Assembly: GCA_050486285.1 (NCBI GenBank)
Contig: JBJHCZ010000009.1
Coordinates: 1 to 64,000, forward strand
Source of the DNA: JAITWN01 sp050486285
Lineage (GTDB): Bacteria > Pseudomonadota > Gammaproteobacteria > SZUA-140
Length of the DNA: 64,000 bases
Reading direction: 5' to 3'
Both the position numbers and the translations under genes were made by a program. Under the pieces are notes generated by a model. That model worked only from the letters and a program-made list of their open reading frames with translations. It was not told the DNA's origin and made no database searches. Position 1 is the first letter of the stretch. The number at the start of each line of letters is the position of its first letter. This document shows, one piece after another, positions 17,130 to 26,178 of the stretch.

Positions 17130-20100
17130 GCGCCTTCACCCGCGTCATTGTCTTGTTCGAGCACCCGCCGGATCCGCCGCGCCAGTTCGAGGCGGCGGTA
17201 GGGCTTGCTCAGTAGTTGCACCCCGGGATCCAGCCGGCCGTGATGGACGATCGCGTTCTCGGTATAGCCGGAGGTGTAGAGGACCTTGAGATCCGGCTGC
17301 ATTTTTCGTGCCTCATCGGCGAGTTCACGGCCGTTCATGCCGCCCGGCATGACGACGTCGGTGAACAGCAGGTCGACCCGTCCCTGCTCGCGCAGGATCT
17401 CCAGCGCCCGCCGGCCGCTGCTGGCGGACAGGACCCGGTAGCCCAGCGCCTCCATCTGGTTCTGCGCGTAGCGCAGCACCATCGGGTCGTCCTCGACCAG
17501 CAATATCGTTTCGGAACCACCGGTCGCGACCGCTTCCGGCTTCACCGCCGCGACCCGCTTCTGATCGCCGAGGTAGCGGGGCAGATACATGCGCACCGTC
17601 GTGCCCTGGCCCGACTCGGAATAGATCTTGATGTGGCCGCGCGACTGCTTGATGAAACCGTAGACCATGCTGAGCCCCAGGCCGGTCCCCTTGCCGGGGG
17701 CCTTGGTCGTGAAGAACGGCTCGAAGACCCGGCCGAGGTCCTCGGGGGTGATGCCGGCGCCGGTGTCCGAGACCGCGATCATCACGTATTGGCCGGGCTG
17801 CACGTCGGCATGCAGGTCGGCGTAATTCTGGTCCAGCGACGCATTCGCGGTCTCGATGGTCAGCCTTCCGCCGTTCCCCATCGCATCGCGGGCATTGATG
17901 CACAGGTTCAGCAGCGCGCTTTCGAGCTGGCCGGGATCGACCATCGTCTGCCACAGCCCGCCGCCGCGGACGAACTCGACCTCGATGTGTTCGCCGAGCG
18001 TCCGGCGCAGCATGTTGTCCATGCCGGCGATCAGATCGCTGGAGAGCACGACCTCGGGTTCGAGCGGCTGGCGGCGGGCGAAGGCGAGCAGGCGGCGGGT
18101 CAGGTCGGCGCCGCGCTGTGCGGCTTCCGTGATCATCGTGGCGAGGGCCTTCAACTGCGGCCGGGGCGCCAGCTCCTCGGCCAGCAGTTCGGCGTTGCCG
18201 AGCATCACGGTCAGCAGGTTGTTGAAATCATGGGCGACGCCGCCGGTGAGCTGGCCGACCGATTCGAGCCGCTGCGCCTGGCGCAGCTGCTCCTCGAGCT
18301 GAAGCTGGCGGGTCACGTCGGTCATGCCGCCGACCATGCGGATCGCCTTGCCGCGGTCATCGCGGACCACGAAGCCGCGGTCGATGACGCGCGCGTAGCT
18401 GCCGCTGGCGCGCCGGAAGCGGTAGCGCGATTCCCATGCGTCCTCGCCGCCGTCGATGACCCGGTGGATGTCCGCGAGCACGGCATCATGATCGTCCGGG
18501 TGGAGATGCAGGGTCCACGAACTGGAATCCGGCGGCAGTTCGTCGAGGCGATGGCCGAACAGCGACTGCATGCCGCTGTTCCACCAGACCTTGTCGTTGA
18601 CGAGATCCCAGTCCCAGATCGCGTCGACCGTGGCCTGGGCGACATGGCGGAAGCGTTCCGAGCTTTCGGCCAGCTGGTCGTAGAGCCGGCGGTAATCGGT
18701 GATGTCCTGGAACGCGCCCCTGGCCTTGAGGATGGACCCGTCGGCATCGTATACGGGCTCGCCGAGGCAGCGCACCCACAGCCACTCGCCGCTCATCGTG
18801 CGGACACGCAGTTCGACATTGAAGGGCTCGCCGTTCCTGAGGCAGCGCTCGAGCACATCGCTCATGAGCTGGCGAGATTCAGGCGTGTAGAGGTCGAGCG
18901 CCTCTTCGATGCTCGGCAGCCGGTCGCGCGGGATCTCGAGGATTTCGCAGATCTCGTCCGACCAGGCGATCCGGTAATCGGGCAGGGCCACCTCCCAGCC
19001 GCCGACGCGGGCAAGCTTGCCGGCGAGATGCAGCAGGGTGTCCTTGCGGTTCAGCTCGGCCTGCGCCAGCTGGTGCTCGCCGATGTCGCGGAAACTGACG
19101 ACGACGCCGCTGATGTCGCCTTTCGGGTCGATGATCGGGGCGCAGACATACGCGACCGGAAAGCTCGAGCGGTCCTTGCGGAAGAAGACCTCGCCGCTGA
19201 TCTGGCGGGTCACCCCGTCGCGCAGGGTCCGGTAGATCGGGCATTCGGCGGACGGATAATCACGGCCGTCGGCGTGATGATGGTGGATCAGCGTGTGCGA
19301 GTGCTGGCCGTACATTTCGACCTCGCTCCAGCCGAGCATCCGGTTGGCGGCCGGGTTCGAGAACAGGACGTTGCCGCCGACATCGAGCACGTGAATGCCC
19401 TCGCCGATCGAACTGAGGATCAGGCTGGTCTGCTGCTGCATCGCCATCAGCGCGGCCTCGGCCTCGAGGCGTTCGGTGACGTCGATGGCCAGCACCATCA
19501 CGGCCCTGCGACCGCCATACTCGAGGGTGTGCGAGGTGACCTCGACGCTGATCACGCGACCGTTCTTGAGCCGGTGACGCCAGATACCGGCGCGATCGAT
19601 GCCGCCGGCGATCCGCGCGACGTTGTCGCGCAGCGCCGGGACGTCCTCCTGCGGGCGGATATCGGCGATCGTCATGCCGAGGAATTCCTCGCGGCTGTAG
19701 CCGTAGTGCTGGATCGCGGCGTCATTGACGGCGAGGAATGACAGGCTTTCGAGGTCGTAGACCCACAGTGGCAGGGGATTGTGCTCGAACAGCCTGCGGT
19801 GCGTGGCCTCGCTGTCGCGCAGCGCCTCTTCGGTGAGCTTGCGGTCGGTGATGTCGACGTGCATGACCACGGCGCCGCTGCCGTCGTCGAGCTCGAGCGG
19901 GCTGACGATCATGCGGAACCAGCGGCGCTCGTCCCCTGAGTGACAGGGATACTCGAGGACGAAATGATCGCTGCGGCGGGCAAGGATCGCGCGAATGCCT
20001 TCGGCGACCGCGATGCCCTCAGAGGCATGCCGGCCGCCGGCACGCTCGCAGATCTCGATATAGTTGAGGCCTACCCCGAAATTCGCGCCGGAATAACGGT

Positions 20101-20488
20101 TGGAGACGGCGAAGTCCCGCCAGGAATCATTGACCGCGATGATGACGCCGTTGAGATTCAGCAGGGCGATATGGGCGGGCAGCGAGTTCAGGATCGTCGC
20201 CTGCATCTTCGCGTACTGACGCTGATGGGACTCGCGCTCGCGCAGGTGCTGCTGGGCGTCGTGCAGCAGGTACGAGCGCCCGGAGCGGTGGGTCACCGCG
20301 TCGATCTGGCCGCCGGTCAGGTCGACCAGGCGCTGCTGGACGTCGTGCAGCTGGTCGACCAGGCGCTCGAGTTCGGCGCTGGCGCCAGGAGGAAGGAAGT
20401 TGTCCCGGTCACTCATGTCCGCGTCGAATCCCTCAATGCCGGTCGTCGCCGTCGGCAACGATTTTGTATGGTTTTTTTTATCGGCCAA
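17126..20488 (-). CDS. five-PAS hybrid sensor histidine kinase
   Basis: A 1120-residue cytoplasmic kinase with no transmembrane segment. After a helical region (about 35-80) come five PAS/PAC modules: about 92-220, 225-345, 355-480, 490-610 and 620-745, each with its PAC strand such as VVMHVDITDRKL or VVSFRDIGEHQ. The transmitter has the H-box GGVAHDFNNLL, the N-box NLCINARDAM, the G-boxes SDTGAGI and GKGTGLGLS and the F-box FEPFFTT. A C-terminal receiver follows (ILLVEDDPMV, FTDVVMPGGMNG, SKPYRR). The absence of membrane helices suggests sensing of internal redox, oxygen or metabolite cues. It is coupled to the REC-EAL gene downstream. An alternative start is the ATG at 20416. Confidence 0.93.
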   Translation of the reverse strand: MADKKNHTKSLPTATTGIEGFDADMSDRDNFLPPGASAELERLVDQLHDVQQRLVDLTGGQIDAVTHRSGRSYLLHDAQQHLRERESHQRQYAKMQATILNSLPAHIALLNLNGVIIAVNDSWRDFAVSNRYSGANFGVGLNYIEICERAGGRHASEGIAVAEGIRAILARRSDHFVLEYPCHSGDERRWFRMIVSPLELDDGSGAVVMHVDITDRKLTEEALRDSEATHRRLFEHNPLPLWVYDLESLSFLAVNDAAIQHYGYSREEFLGMTIADIRPQEDVPALRDNVARIAGGIDRAGIWRHRLKNGRVISVEVTSHTLEYGGRRAVMVLAIDVTERLEAEAALMAMQQQTSLILSSIGEGIHVLDVGGNVLFSNPAANRMLGWSEVEMYGQHSHTLIHHHHADGRDYPSAECPIYRTLRDGVTRQISGEVFFRKDRSSFPVAYVCAPIIDPKGDISGVVVSFRDIGEHQLAQAELNRKDTLLHLAGKLARVGGWEVALPDYRIAWSDEICEILEIPRDRLPSIEEALDLYTPESRQLMSDVLERCLRNGEPFNVELRVRTMSGEWLWVRCLGEPVYDADGSILKARGAFQDITDYRRLYDQLAESSERFRHVAQATVDAIWDWDLVNDKVWWNSGMQSLFGHRLDELPPDSSSWTLHLHPDDHDAVLADIHRVIDGGEDAWESRYRFRRASGSYARVIDRGFVVRDDRGKAIRMVGGMTDVTRQLQLEEQLRQAQRLESVGQLTGGVAHDFNNLLTVMLGNAELLAEELAPRPQLKALATMITEAAQRGADLTRRLLAFARRQPLEPEVVLSSDLIAGMDNMLRRTLGEHIEVEFVRGGGLWQTMVDPGQLESALLNLCINARDAMGNGGRLTIETANASLDQNYADLHADVQPGQYVMIAVSDTGAGITPEDLGRVFEPFFTTKAPGKGTGLGLSMVYGFIKQSRGHIKIYSESGQGTTVRMYLPRYLGDQKRVAAVKPEAVATGGSETILLVEDDPMVLRYAQNQMEALGYRVLSASSGRRALEILREQGRVDLLFTDVVMPGGMNGRELADEARKMQPDLKVLYTSGYTENAIVHHGRLDPGVQLLSKPYRRLELARRIRRVLEQDNDAGEGA

Positions 20489-20613
20489 TCGGCCTCTGCA
20501 GGCTCGGCAGCGTTTCTGTATACCCTAAATCAGGGCGAGATGAAACCGTCTGCGTCACGCTACAGGGCAGCGTGGCAAGAGTGGTGGTGTCGCGATGAAA
20601 TGCCGGCGCGCGA

Positions 20614-20687
20614 TGGAGCGGGTGATGGGAATCGAACCCACGTATTCAGCTTGGGAAGCTGATGTTCTGCCATTGAACTACACCCGC
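20614..20687 (-). tRNA. tRNA-Gly (CCC), CCA encoded
   Basis: The minus strand forms a 74-nt cloverleaf: acceptor GCGGGTG/CACCCGC, D arm TAGTTCAATGGCAGAA, anticodon stem TCAGC/GCTGA with loop TTCCCAA (anticodon CCC), T arm GGTTCGATTCC and an encoded TCCA end. Confidence 0.95.
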
Positions 20688-20806
20688 GTTGCGCAGGGGG
20701 ATTCTGCCGCGCCGCGGCGCGGGCGGTCAAGCAAATCCCCGCCCGCGATGTGGTATCTTATGGCCATGTCGGCAGTCCCTGATTGGGCATTGGAGTCGGA
20801 GTCGGT

Positions 20807-21007
20807 ATGGAGATATTCGTGAACGGGTCGCCGCGCCGCATCGACGGCGAAGTCACGGTCGCGGCGTTGCTCGAGCAACTCGGCTGCGTCGGGCGCCGCG
20901 TCGCGGTCGAGGTCAACCAGGACATCGTCCCGCGCAGCGCGCATGCGGAGCGGCAGGTGCGGCCCGGCGACCGGGTCGAGATCGTCCAGGCGATCGGCGG
21001 AGGCTGA
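20807..21007 (+). CDS. thiS: sulfur carrier protein ThiS
   Basis: A 66-residue ubiquitin-like protein ending in the required Gly-Gly (AIGGG). It begins MEIFVNGSP and includes the VNQDIVPRS segment typical of ThiS. The C-terminal glycine is thiocarboxylated and donates sulfur to ThiG for the thiazole ring of thiamin. The ATG at 20807 is chosen over a longer frame because it aligns with the family start and has a GGAG motif upstream. thiG begins five bases after its stop. No thiamin-pyrophosphate riboswitch is evident in the short leader between the tRNA and thiS. Confidence 0.96.
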   Translation: MEIFVNGSPRRIDGEVTVAALLEQLGCVGRRVAVEVNQDIVPRSAHAERQVRPGDRVEIVQAIGGG

Positions 21008-21012
21008 CGGCG

Positions 21013-21831
21013 ATGACGAAACCCGCGATCCGTGAGGGCGCAGCGCCCGCTGCCGGCGATTCGCTGCGCATCGCCGGCGTCGAATACCGCTCGCGCCTGC
21101 TGGTCGGCACCGGCAAGTTCCGTGATCTCGACGAGACCCGGCGCGCGGTCGAGGCCAGCGGCGCCGAGATCATCACGGTCGCGATCCGCCGCACCAACAT
21201 CGGCCAGAAACCCGGCGAGCCGAACCTGCTCGACGTGATCCCGACCGACCGCTATACGCTGCTGCCGAACACCGCGATGTGTTACACCGCCGAGGACGCG
21301 ATCCGCACCTGCCGGCTCGCGCGCGAACTGCTCGATGGCCATGACCTCGTCAAGCTCGAAGTGCTGGCCGACGAGAAGACGCTGTATCCGGACGTCGAGC
21401 AGACCTTCGCTGCGGCGAAGACGCTGGTCGCCGAGGGTTTCAAGGTCATGGTCTACACCAACGACGATCCGGTTGCCGCGAAAAGGCTCGAGGACATCGG
21501 CTGCGTCGCGGTGATGCCGCTCGCGGCCCCGATCGGCTCCGGACTCGGTATCCGCAACCCGTACAACATCATGACCATCGTCGAGAACGCCACGGTGCCG
21601 ATCCTGGTCGATGCCGGCGTCGGTACCGCGTCCGATGCCGCGATCGCAATGGAGCTTGGCTGCGATGGCGTGCTGATGAACTCCGCAATCGCCGGCGCGC
21701 GCGACCCGGTGCTGATGGCGTCAGCGATGAAGAAGGCGGTCGAGGCCGGACGCGAAGCCTGGCGCGCCGGCCGCATCCCGCGCAAGCGCTACGCCAGCGC
21801 GTCGTCGCCGATCGACGGCACCTTCTTCTGA
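21013..21831 (+). CDS. thiG: thiazole synthase ThiG
   Basis: About 272 residues, normal for ThiG with a short N-terminal extension. Seen: RLLVGTGKFRD near the start, the catalytic lysine in LVKLEVLADEKTLYPD, the phosphate-binding PLAAPIGSGLGI segment, and VDAGVGTASDAAIAMELGCDGVLMN. ThiG condenses 1-deoxy-D-xylulose 5-phosphate, dehydroglycine or a glycine imine, and ThiS thiocarboxylate into the thiazole phosphate of thiamin. The ATG at 21013 follows thiS closely, and the pair is surely co-transcribed. trmB follows 19 bases later. Confidence 0.97.
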   Translation: MTKPAIREGAAPAAGDSLRIAGVEYRSRLLVGTGKFRDLDETRRAVEASGAEIITVAIRRTNIGQKPGEPNLLDVIPTDRYTLLPNTAMCYTAEDAIRTCRLARELLDGHDLVKLEVLADEKTLYPDVEQTFAAAKTLVAEGFKVMVYTNDDPVAAKRLEDIGCVAVMPLAAPIGSGLGIRNPYNIMTIVENATVPILVDAGVGTASDAAIAMELGCDGVLMNSAIAGARDPVLMASAMKKAVEAGREAWRAGRIPRKRYASASSPIDGTFF

Positions 21832-21850
21832 CTCATCCGGAGTCTCTCGC

Positions 21851-22558
21851 TTGAGCGCCCTTCGACCCGTGCGCAGTTTCGTGCGCCGCGAGGGCCGTAT
21901 CACCGGGGCGCAGCGCGATGCGCTCGCGCGCCTGTGGCCTCGTTACGGCGTCGATACGGGCGCCGTCCCCTGCGATCCCGATGCGCTGTTCGGGCGCCGC
22001 GCGCCGCGCATGCTGGAGATCGGCTTCGGCGCCGGCGAATCCTTGCTGGCGATGGCCGCGACGCATCCCGAACACGATTACCTCGGCATCGAGGTCTATC
22101 GACCGGGCGTCGGCCGCTTGCTGAAGGCGCTCGAGCAGCAAGGCATCGACAATGTCCGCGTGATCAGCGAGGACGCGGTCGAGGTGCTGTCGCGGTGGCT
22201 GCCCGCGGAATCGCTCGATGCGGTCTATCTGTTCTTTCCCGACCCCTGGCCGAAGAAACGCCACCACAAGCGGCGGATCCTGCAGCCGGAGTTCGCCGCG
22301 CTGGTCGGTTCGCGGCTCCGCAGCGGCGGTCTGTTTCACATGGCGACCGACTGGGAGGATTACGCGCTGCAGATGATGGACGTGATGTCGCGGGCGCCCG
22401 GTTTCAGGAACGTCGCCGGCGCGGGCCGGTTCGCGCCGCGCCCGGACTGGCGTACCGAAACCCGCTTCGAACGCCGCGGAGAACGCCTCGGGCATGCCGT
22501 TTACGATCTGATATTCGCGCGTCAGAGCCAGGCGAGGATCGCGTCGAGGCCGGAGTGA
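21851..22558 (+). CDS. trmB: tRNA (guanine-N7-)-methyltransferase TrmB
   Basis: A 235-residue TrmB started by TTG 21851. The SAM-binding segment MLEIGFGAGESLL, NFxGIE-like YLGIEVYRPGVG, the RVISEDAVEVL motif, and the signature LFFPDPWPKKRHHKRR are all present. It methylates G46 in the variable loop of tRNA. Its 3' end overlaps the convergent serB by 37 bases. The downstream position after thiSG is common in Gammaproteobacteria. Confidence 0.96.
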   Translation: MSALRPVRSFVRREGRITGAQRDALARLWPRYGVDTGAVPCDPDALFGRRAPRMLEIGFGAGESLLAMAATHPEHDYLGIEVYRPGVGRLLKALEQQGIDNVRVISEDAVEVLSRWLPAESLDAVYLFFPDPWPKKRHHKRRILQPEFAALVGSRLRSGGLFHMATDWEDYALQMMDVMSRAPGFRNVAGAGRFAPRPDWRTETRFERRGERLGHAVYDLIFARQSQARIASRPE

Positions 22559-23355
22559 TTGAGGGCGACGTCGGCCTCGGCCTGGACCGCGGGTTTCGCG
22601 CGGTAAGCGACGCTGAGGCCGGCGAGGCGCATCATCGGCAGGTCGTTCGCGCCGTCGCCGACCGCGATCGCCTGTCGCGGGTCAATCCCGAGTTCCCCGC
22701 ACAGTCGCAGCAGGAAGTCCGCCTTGGCCTGCGCGCCGATGATCATCCCCGGAACCTTGCCGCTGATACGGCCGTTGGCATCGAGATCGAACTCGTTCGC
22801 GAGCGTATAGTCGAGGCCGAGGCGTTGCCGCAGCCGTTCGGTGAAAAAGGTGAAGCCGCCGGAGACCAGCGCGATGCGGATGCCGCGCCTGCGGAGACCG
22901 TCGATCAGCGTCTCCGCGCCGGGGTTCAGGCGCAGGCGTTCGTCATAGACGCGCTGCATGACCTCCATGCCGGTGCCCTCGATCAGCGCGATGCGCCGCC
23001 GCAGCGAGGTCTCGAAGTCGATCTCGCCGCGCATTGCCGCGCCGGTGATCTCTGCGATCCGGGCCTTGATGCCGAGGAAGTCGGCAATCTCGTCCATGCA
23101 CTCGATGTTGATCAGCGTCGAGTCCATGTCGCTGATCAACAGGCGCACGGCGGCGGGATCGAAGCCGTCCGGCAGCGGGTTGATGTCGAAGCCGTGGCGC
23201 GCGCGCAGCGCGGCGAGCTGCTCGCGCCCGGGCGCCGCCGGCGTGGTGAGGCGCAGATGGGCGGCGCGCGCCTCGAGCGTGCCGCCGAGTTCGCCGGCGA
23301 TACCCCTGGCGGCGGTTTCATCGAGTCCGGCGCCGTGCAGCAGCAATACGGTCAT
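22522..23355 (-). CDS. serB: phosphoserine phosphatase SerB
   Basis: A 277-residue HAD phosphatase for the last step of serine synthesis. The nucleophile motif DMDSTLINIECMDEIAD, the ALVSGGFTFF motif II, and the GDGANDLPMM motif IV are intact; the N-terminal about 75 residues form a shortened ACT-like regulatory region. It starts within a 4-base ATGA overlap with the upstream CPXCG-type gene and ends inside the convergent trmB. Confidence 0.96.
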   Translation of the reverse strand: MTVLLLHGAGLDETAARGIAGELGGTLEARAAHLRLTTPAAPGREQLAALRARHGFDINPLPDGFDPAAVRLLISDMDSTLINIECMDEIADFLGIKARIAEITGAAMRGEIDFETSLRRRIALIEGTGMEVMQRVYDERLRLNPGAETLIDGLRRRGIRIALVSGGFTFFTERLRQRLGLDYTLANEFDLDANGRISGKVPGMIIGAQAKADFLLRLCGELGIDPRQAIAVGDGANDLPMMRLAGLSVAYRAKPAVQAEADVALNHSGLDAILAWL

Positions 23356-23549
23356 TCGTCTTCCCTTGTCATCGTGATTCCGGTGATGTCGCCGTCGTCG
23401 TCGAGCCGCACGCCGATCGCGATCGGGCGGCAGCAGACCTGGCAGTCCTCTATATAATCCTGTTGGCCGGCGCTGCGGTCTATGACGATGACGATGTCCT
23501 CGCCGCAGTACGGGCAGGCGACGCGCCGCTCTTCGAGATATTCATGCAT
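23352..23549 (-). CDS. CPXCG-motif cysteine-rich small protein
   Basis: A 65-residue protein starting MHEYLEE with CPYCGE (residues 12-17) and CQVCCRPI (36-43), four cysteines that should bind one zinc. It ends in an acidic tail. This matches the CPXCG cysteine-rich family, a conserved but uncharacterised proteobacterial protein. Its start overlaps the end of hemW by 8 bases and its stop overlaps the serB start, so it is translated within the hemW-to-serB operon. Confidence 0.85.
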   Translation of the reverse strand: MHEYLEERRVACPYCGEDIVIVIDRSAGQQDYIEDCQVCCRPIAIGVRLDDDGDITGITMTREDE

Positions 23550-24771
23550 CGGGCAGGAACAGCGCGAGCAGATCGTCGAGAAAGCGCCGGCCGCGCGCGC
23601 TTGCGCGCACGAAATCGTCGCCGCGTTCGAGCAGGCCGAGTTCCCCGGCGCGCGCCAGCGGCTGCTCGAATTGCGCAAGCGGGAGTCCGGCATGTTCCGC
23701 GAACAGGCGGGGCGCAAAGCCTTCGTTGAGCCTGAGTGCGTTCATCATGAATTCCAGCCCGGTGTCGGCGACGCCCAGGGTTCGCTGCTCCGCGATCCGG
23801 CCGGAGTCCGCCGCATGTTCGAGATAATCGCGCGGGCCACGCGTCTTCGAGACCCGGCGGATACGCTGTTCCGGCGCGTCGGTGATCTTCGCGTGGGCGC
23901 CGGCGCCGATGCCGAGATAATCGCCGAAGCGCCAGTAGTTCAGGTTGTGGCGGCACCGGTGGCCGGGTCGCGCGTAGGCCGAGACTTCGTATTGTTCGAG
24001 GCCTTGCGCGGCAAGCAATTGCTGGCAGCGCAGCTGCATGTCCCACAGCGCGTCGTCGGCGGGCAGCGGCGGCGGCCGGTGATGAAACGCGGTGTTCGGT
24101 TCGATCGTCAGCTGGTAGTGCGACAGATGGGGCGGCCCGAGCGCGAGCGCCTCATCCACATCGGCGAGCGCCTGTTCGACGGTCTGTCCGGGCAGGCCAT
24201 ACATCAGGTCGATGTTCCAGTGCTCGAATCCCGCCGCGTGAATCGCGGCGGCGGCGGCGCGTGCGGCCGCCGCGTCGTGGATGCGGCCGATGCGTTCGAG
24301 CAGCCGGTCGTCCAGGCTCTGTACCCCGAGCGATATGCGGTTGACGCCGGCGGCGCGGAATTCGGCGAAACGGGCGGCATCGACAGCGCCTGGATTCGCC
24401 TCGATCGTGATCTCGGCGCCGGGTGTCAGCGGCAGGCGCGCGCGCAGGTCGGACAGCAGCCGGTCGATCGTTTCGGGCGCCAGCAGGCTCGGGGTGCCGC
24501 CGCCGATGAACACGGTCTCGACAGGGCGCCCCCAGACCGCCGGCAGGTCCTGTTCGAGGTCGGCGATCAGCGCGCCGGCATAGGCGGCTTCCGGGATGCC
24601 GCCGCGGGCCTCGTGCGAATTGAAATCGCAATACGGGCATTTGCGGACGCACCACGGCATGTGCACATAGAGTCCGAGCGGCGGCGGCGCGCTGAAATGA
24701 TGACGCGCCCCGGCGCCCCGCGCCGACGGCAGCGGCACGCGGACCGGCCGCACCGGGACGCCGGCCGTCAT
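23542..24771 (-). CDS. hemW: radical SAM heme chaperone HemW
   Basis: A 409-residue radical-SAM protein. The cluster motif CVRKCPYCDF (C-x3-C-x2-C) lies near residue 42, with the HemW-type lead-in LYVHMPWC, GGGTPSLL, the EANPG motif, RISLGVQSLDD, and the HemW C-terminal domain containing GPRDYLEHA. HemW binds heme and inserts it into respiratory enzymes; older annotation calls it oxygen-independent coproporphyrinogen oxidase-like. Its link to heme delivery is relevant given the cytochrome-rich cluster at the right of this window. It overlaps rdgB by four bases. Confidence 0.94.
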   Translation of the reverse strand: MTAGVPVRPVRVPLPSARGAGARHHFSAPPPLGLYVHMPWCVRKCPYCDFNSHEARGGIPEAAYAGALIADLEQDLPAVWGRPVETVFIGGGTPSLLAPETIDRLLSDLRARLPLTPGAEITIEANPGAVDAARFAEFRAAGVNRISLGVQSLDDRLLERIGRIHDAAAARAAAAAIHAAGFEHWNIDLMYGLPGQTVEQALADVDEALALGPPHLSHYQLTIEPNTAFHHRPPPLPADDALWDMQLRCQQLLAAQGLEQYEVSAYARPGHRCRHNLNYWRFGDYLGIGAGAHAKITDAPEQRIRRVSKTRGPRDYLEHAADSGRIAEQRTLGVADTGLEFMMNALRLNEGFAPRLFAEHAGLPLAQFEQPLARAGELGLLERGDDFVRASARGRRFLDDLLALFLPDA

Positions 24772-25373
24772 GGTCCGCCGTCGCCGGTCTGCGCGAGCGC
24801 CCGCAACAGTTGCGCCAGCGCCCGGCCGCGATGGCTGATCCGGTTCTTGACCTCGGGAGCGAGTTCGGCCGACGAGCAGCCATGCGTCGGCACCAGGAAC
24901 ACCGGGTCATAGCCGAAGCCCCTGTCGCCGCGCGGCTCGAACAGGATGCGCCCTTCCCACGCGGCCTGGCAGATCAGCGGCACCGGATCGTCGGCATGAC
25001 GCAGGCAGGCGATCACGCAATGAAAGCGCGCGCCGCGCCGTGCTTCGGGGACATCGGCAAGTTCGCGCAGCAGCTTTTCGAGATTGGCCCGGTCGCCGGC
25101 GCCGGGACCGGCAAAACGGGACGACCATAGGCCCGGCGCGCCGCCGAGGGCATCGACCGCGAGGCCGGAGTCGTCGGCGATCGCCGGCAGGCCGGCATGG
25201 GCGGCGGCATTGCGGGCCTTGATGATCGCGTTCTCGACGAAGGTGAGACCGGTCTCATCGGCCTCGGGCACGCCGAAATCCCGCTGGGAGACGATCTCGA
25301 AGGCGCTGCCCGCGAACAGCGCCGCGAACTCCCCGAGCTTGCCGCGATTGCCGCTTGCAAGGACGAAACGCAC
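24768..25373 (-). CDS. rdgB: non-canonical purine NTP pyrophosphatase RdgB/HAM1
   Basis: A 201-residue enzyme that removes dITP and XTP from the nucleotide pool. It shows VLASGNRGKLGEF at the start, ETGLTFVENAIIKARNAA, IADDSGLAVDALGG, and the C-terminal GFGYDPVFLVP and SHRGRAL motifs. It lies in the rph-rdgB-hemW operon: its ATG overlaps the rph stop, and its stop overlaps the hemW start. Confidence 0.97.
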   Translation of the reverse strand: MRFVLASGNRGKLGEFAALFAGSAFEIVSQRDFGVPEADETGLTFVENAIIKARNAAAHAGLPAIADDSGLAVDALGGAPGLWSSRFAGPGAGDRANLEKLLRELADVPEARRGARFHCVIACLRHADDPVPLICQAAWEGRILFEPRGDRGFGYDPVFLVPTHGCSSAELAPEVKNRISHRGRALAQLLRALAQTGDGGP

Positions 25374-26089
25374 TAGCCTGCGAGCGCCTCCCGCTGTTTG
25401 ATGATCAGGCGCTCGATGCCGGCGCTCGCGAGCGCGATCATCGCGTTCAGTTCGTCCGTCCGGAATGCGTGTCCCTCGGCGGTGCCCTGGATCTCGACGA
25501 AGGCGCCGGCGTCGTTCATGACGACATTCATGTCGGTCTCGGCCTGTGAATCCTCGTCGTAATCGAGATCGAGCACCGGCACGCCCTTGTAGATGCCGAC
25601 CGAGACCGACGCAATCGAGCCGTACAGCGGGTTGGTTTTGAGCTGGCGATCGGCTTGCAGGCGCGCAATCGCATCAGCCAGCGCGACATAGCCGCCGGTG
25701 ATCGATGCGGTACGGGTGCCGCCGTCGGCCTGGATCACGTCACAATCGATCGTGATCGTACGCTCGCCGAGCGCATCGAGGTCGATCGCCGCACGCAGCG
25801 AGCGGCCGATCAGGCGCTGGATCTCGAGGGTGCGCCCGCCCTGGCGGCCGCGCGAGGCCTCGCGCTGCATGCGCTGGCCGGTCGAGCGCGGCAGCATGCC
25901 GTATTCGGCGGTGATCCAGCCGCGACCGCTGCCCTTGAGGAAGGCCGGGGTGCGCGGCTCCACGGTCGCATTGCAGAGCACGCGGGTATGCCCGAACTCG
26001 ACCAGCACCGAGCCTTCGGCATGGCGGGTATAGTGGCGGGTCAGCGTGATCGGTCTCAGTTCGTCGGGCGCGCGGCCGCTTGGACGCAT
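25373..26089 (-). CDS. rph: ribonuclease PH
   Basis: 238 residues from the ATG at 26089, the usual RNase PH start (MRPSGRxPDELRPI). It has the phosphorolytic exoribonuclease core: GSVLVEFGHTRVLCNATVE, GWITAEYGMLPRST, the arginine-rich GRTLEIQRLIGRSLRA, CDVIQADGGTRTASITG and DLDYDEDSQAETDMNVV. It trims the 3' ends of tRNA precursors. It heads the leftward operon rph-rdgB-hemW-CPXCG-serB and is transcribed divergently from yicC across 89 bases. Confidence 0.97.
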   Translation of the reverse strand: MRPSGRAPDELRPITLTRHYTRHAEGSVLVEFGHTRVLCNATVEPRTPAFLKGSGRGWITAEYGMLPRSTGQRMQREASRGRQGGRTLEIQRLIGRSLRAAIDLDALGERTITIDCDVIQADGGTRTASITGGYVALADAIARLQADRQLKTNPLYGSIASVSVGIYKGVPVLDLDYDEDSQAETDMNVVMNDAGAFVEIQGTAEGHAFRTDELNAMIALASAGIERLIIKQREALAG

Positions 26090-26107
26090 CGGGGATCCTT
26101 TTTTGCC

Positions 26108-26136
26108 TTGGGTGGGGACGGGAAAGAATCTATTAT
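26108..26136 (+). promoter_or_regulatory. sigma-70 promoter for the yicC-gmk-rpoZ-spoT run
   Basis: TTGGGT (26108-26113) and TATTAT (26131-26136) with an ideal 17-base spacer lie 43 bases before the yicC start in the divergent rph-yicC gap. Confidence 0.6.
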
Positions 26137-26178
26137 ACCCCGAAGCCCGCCCGCCGGGGCGGCGCAAGAGGGGAACAG

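Noticed and set aside
17216..19741. Long open frame antisense to the hybrid histidine kinase
   Set aside because: Same effect of GC bias; all kinase motifs are on the minus strand and the antisense product lacks any recognisable motif.
20688..20806. Thiamin riboswitch ahead of thiS
   Set aside because: The short gap between tRNA-Gly and thiS does not contain the conserved TPP-riboswitch core motifs.
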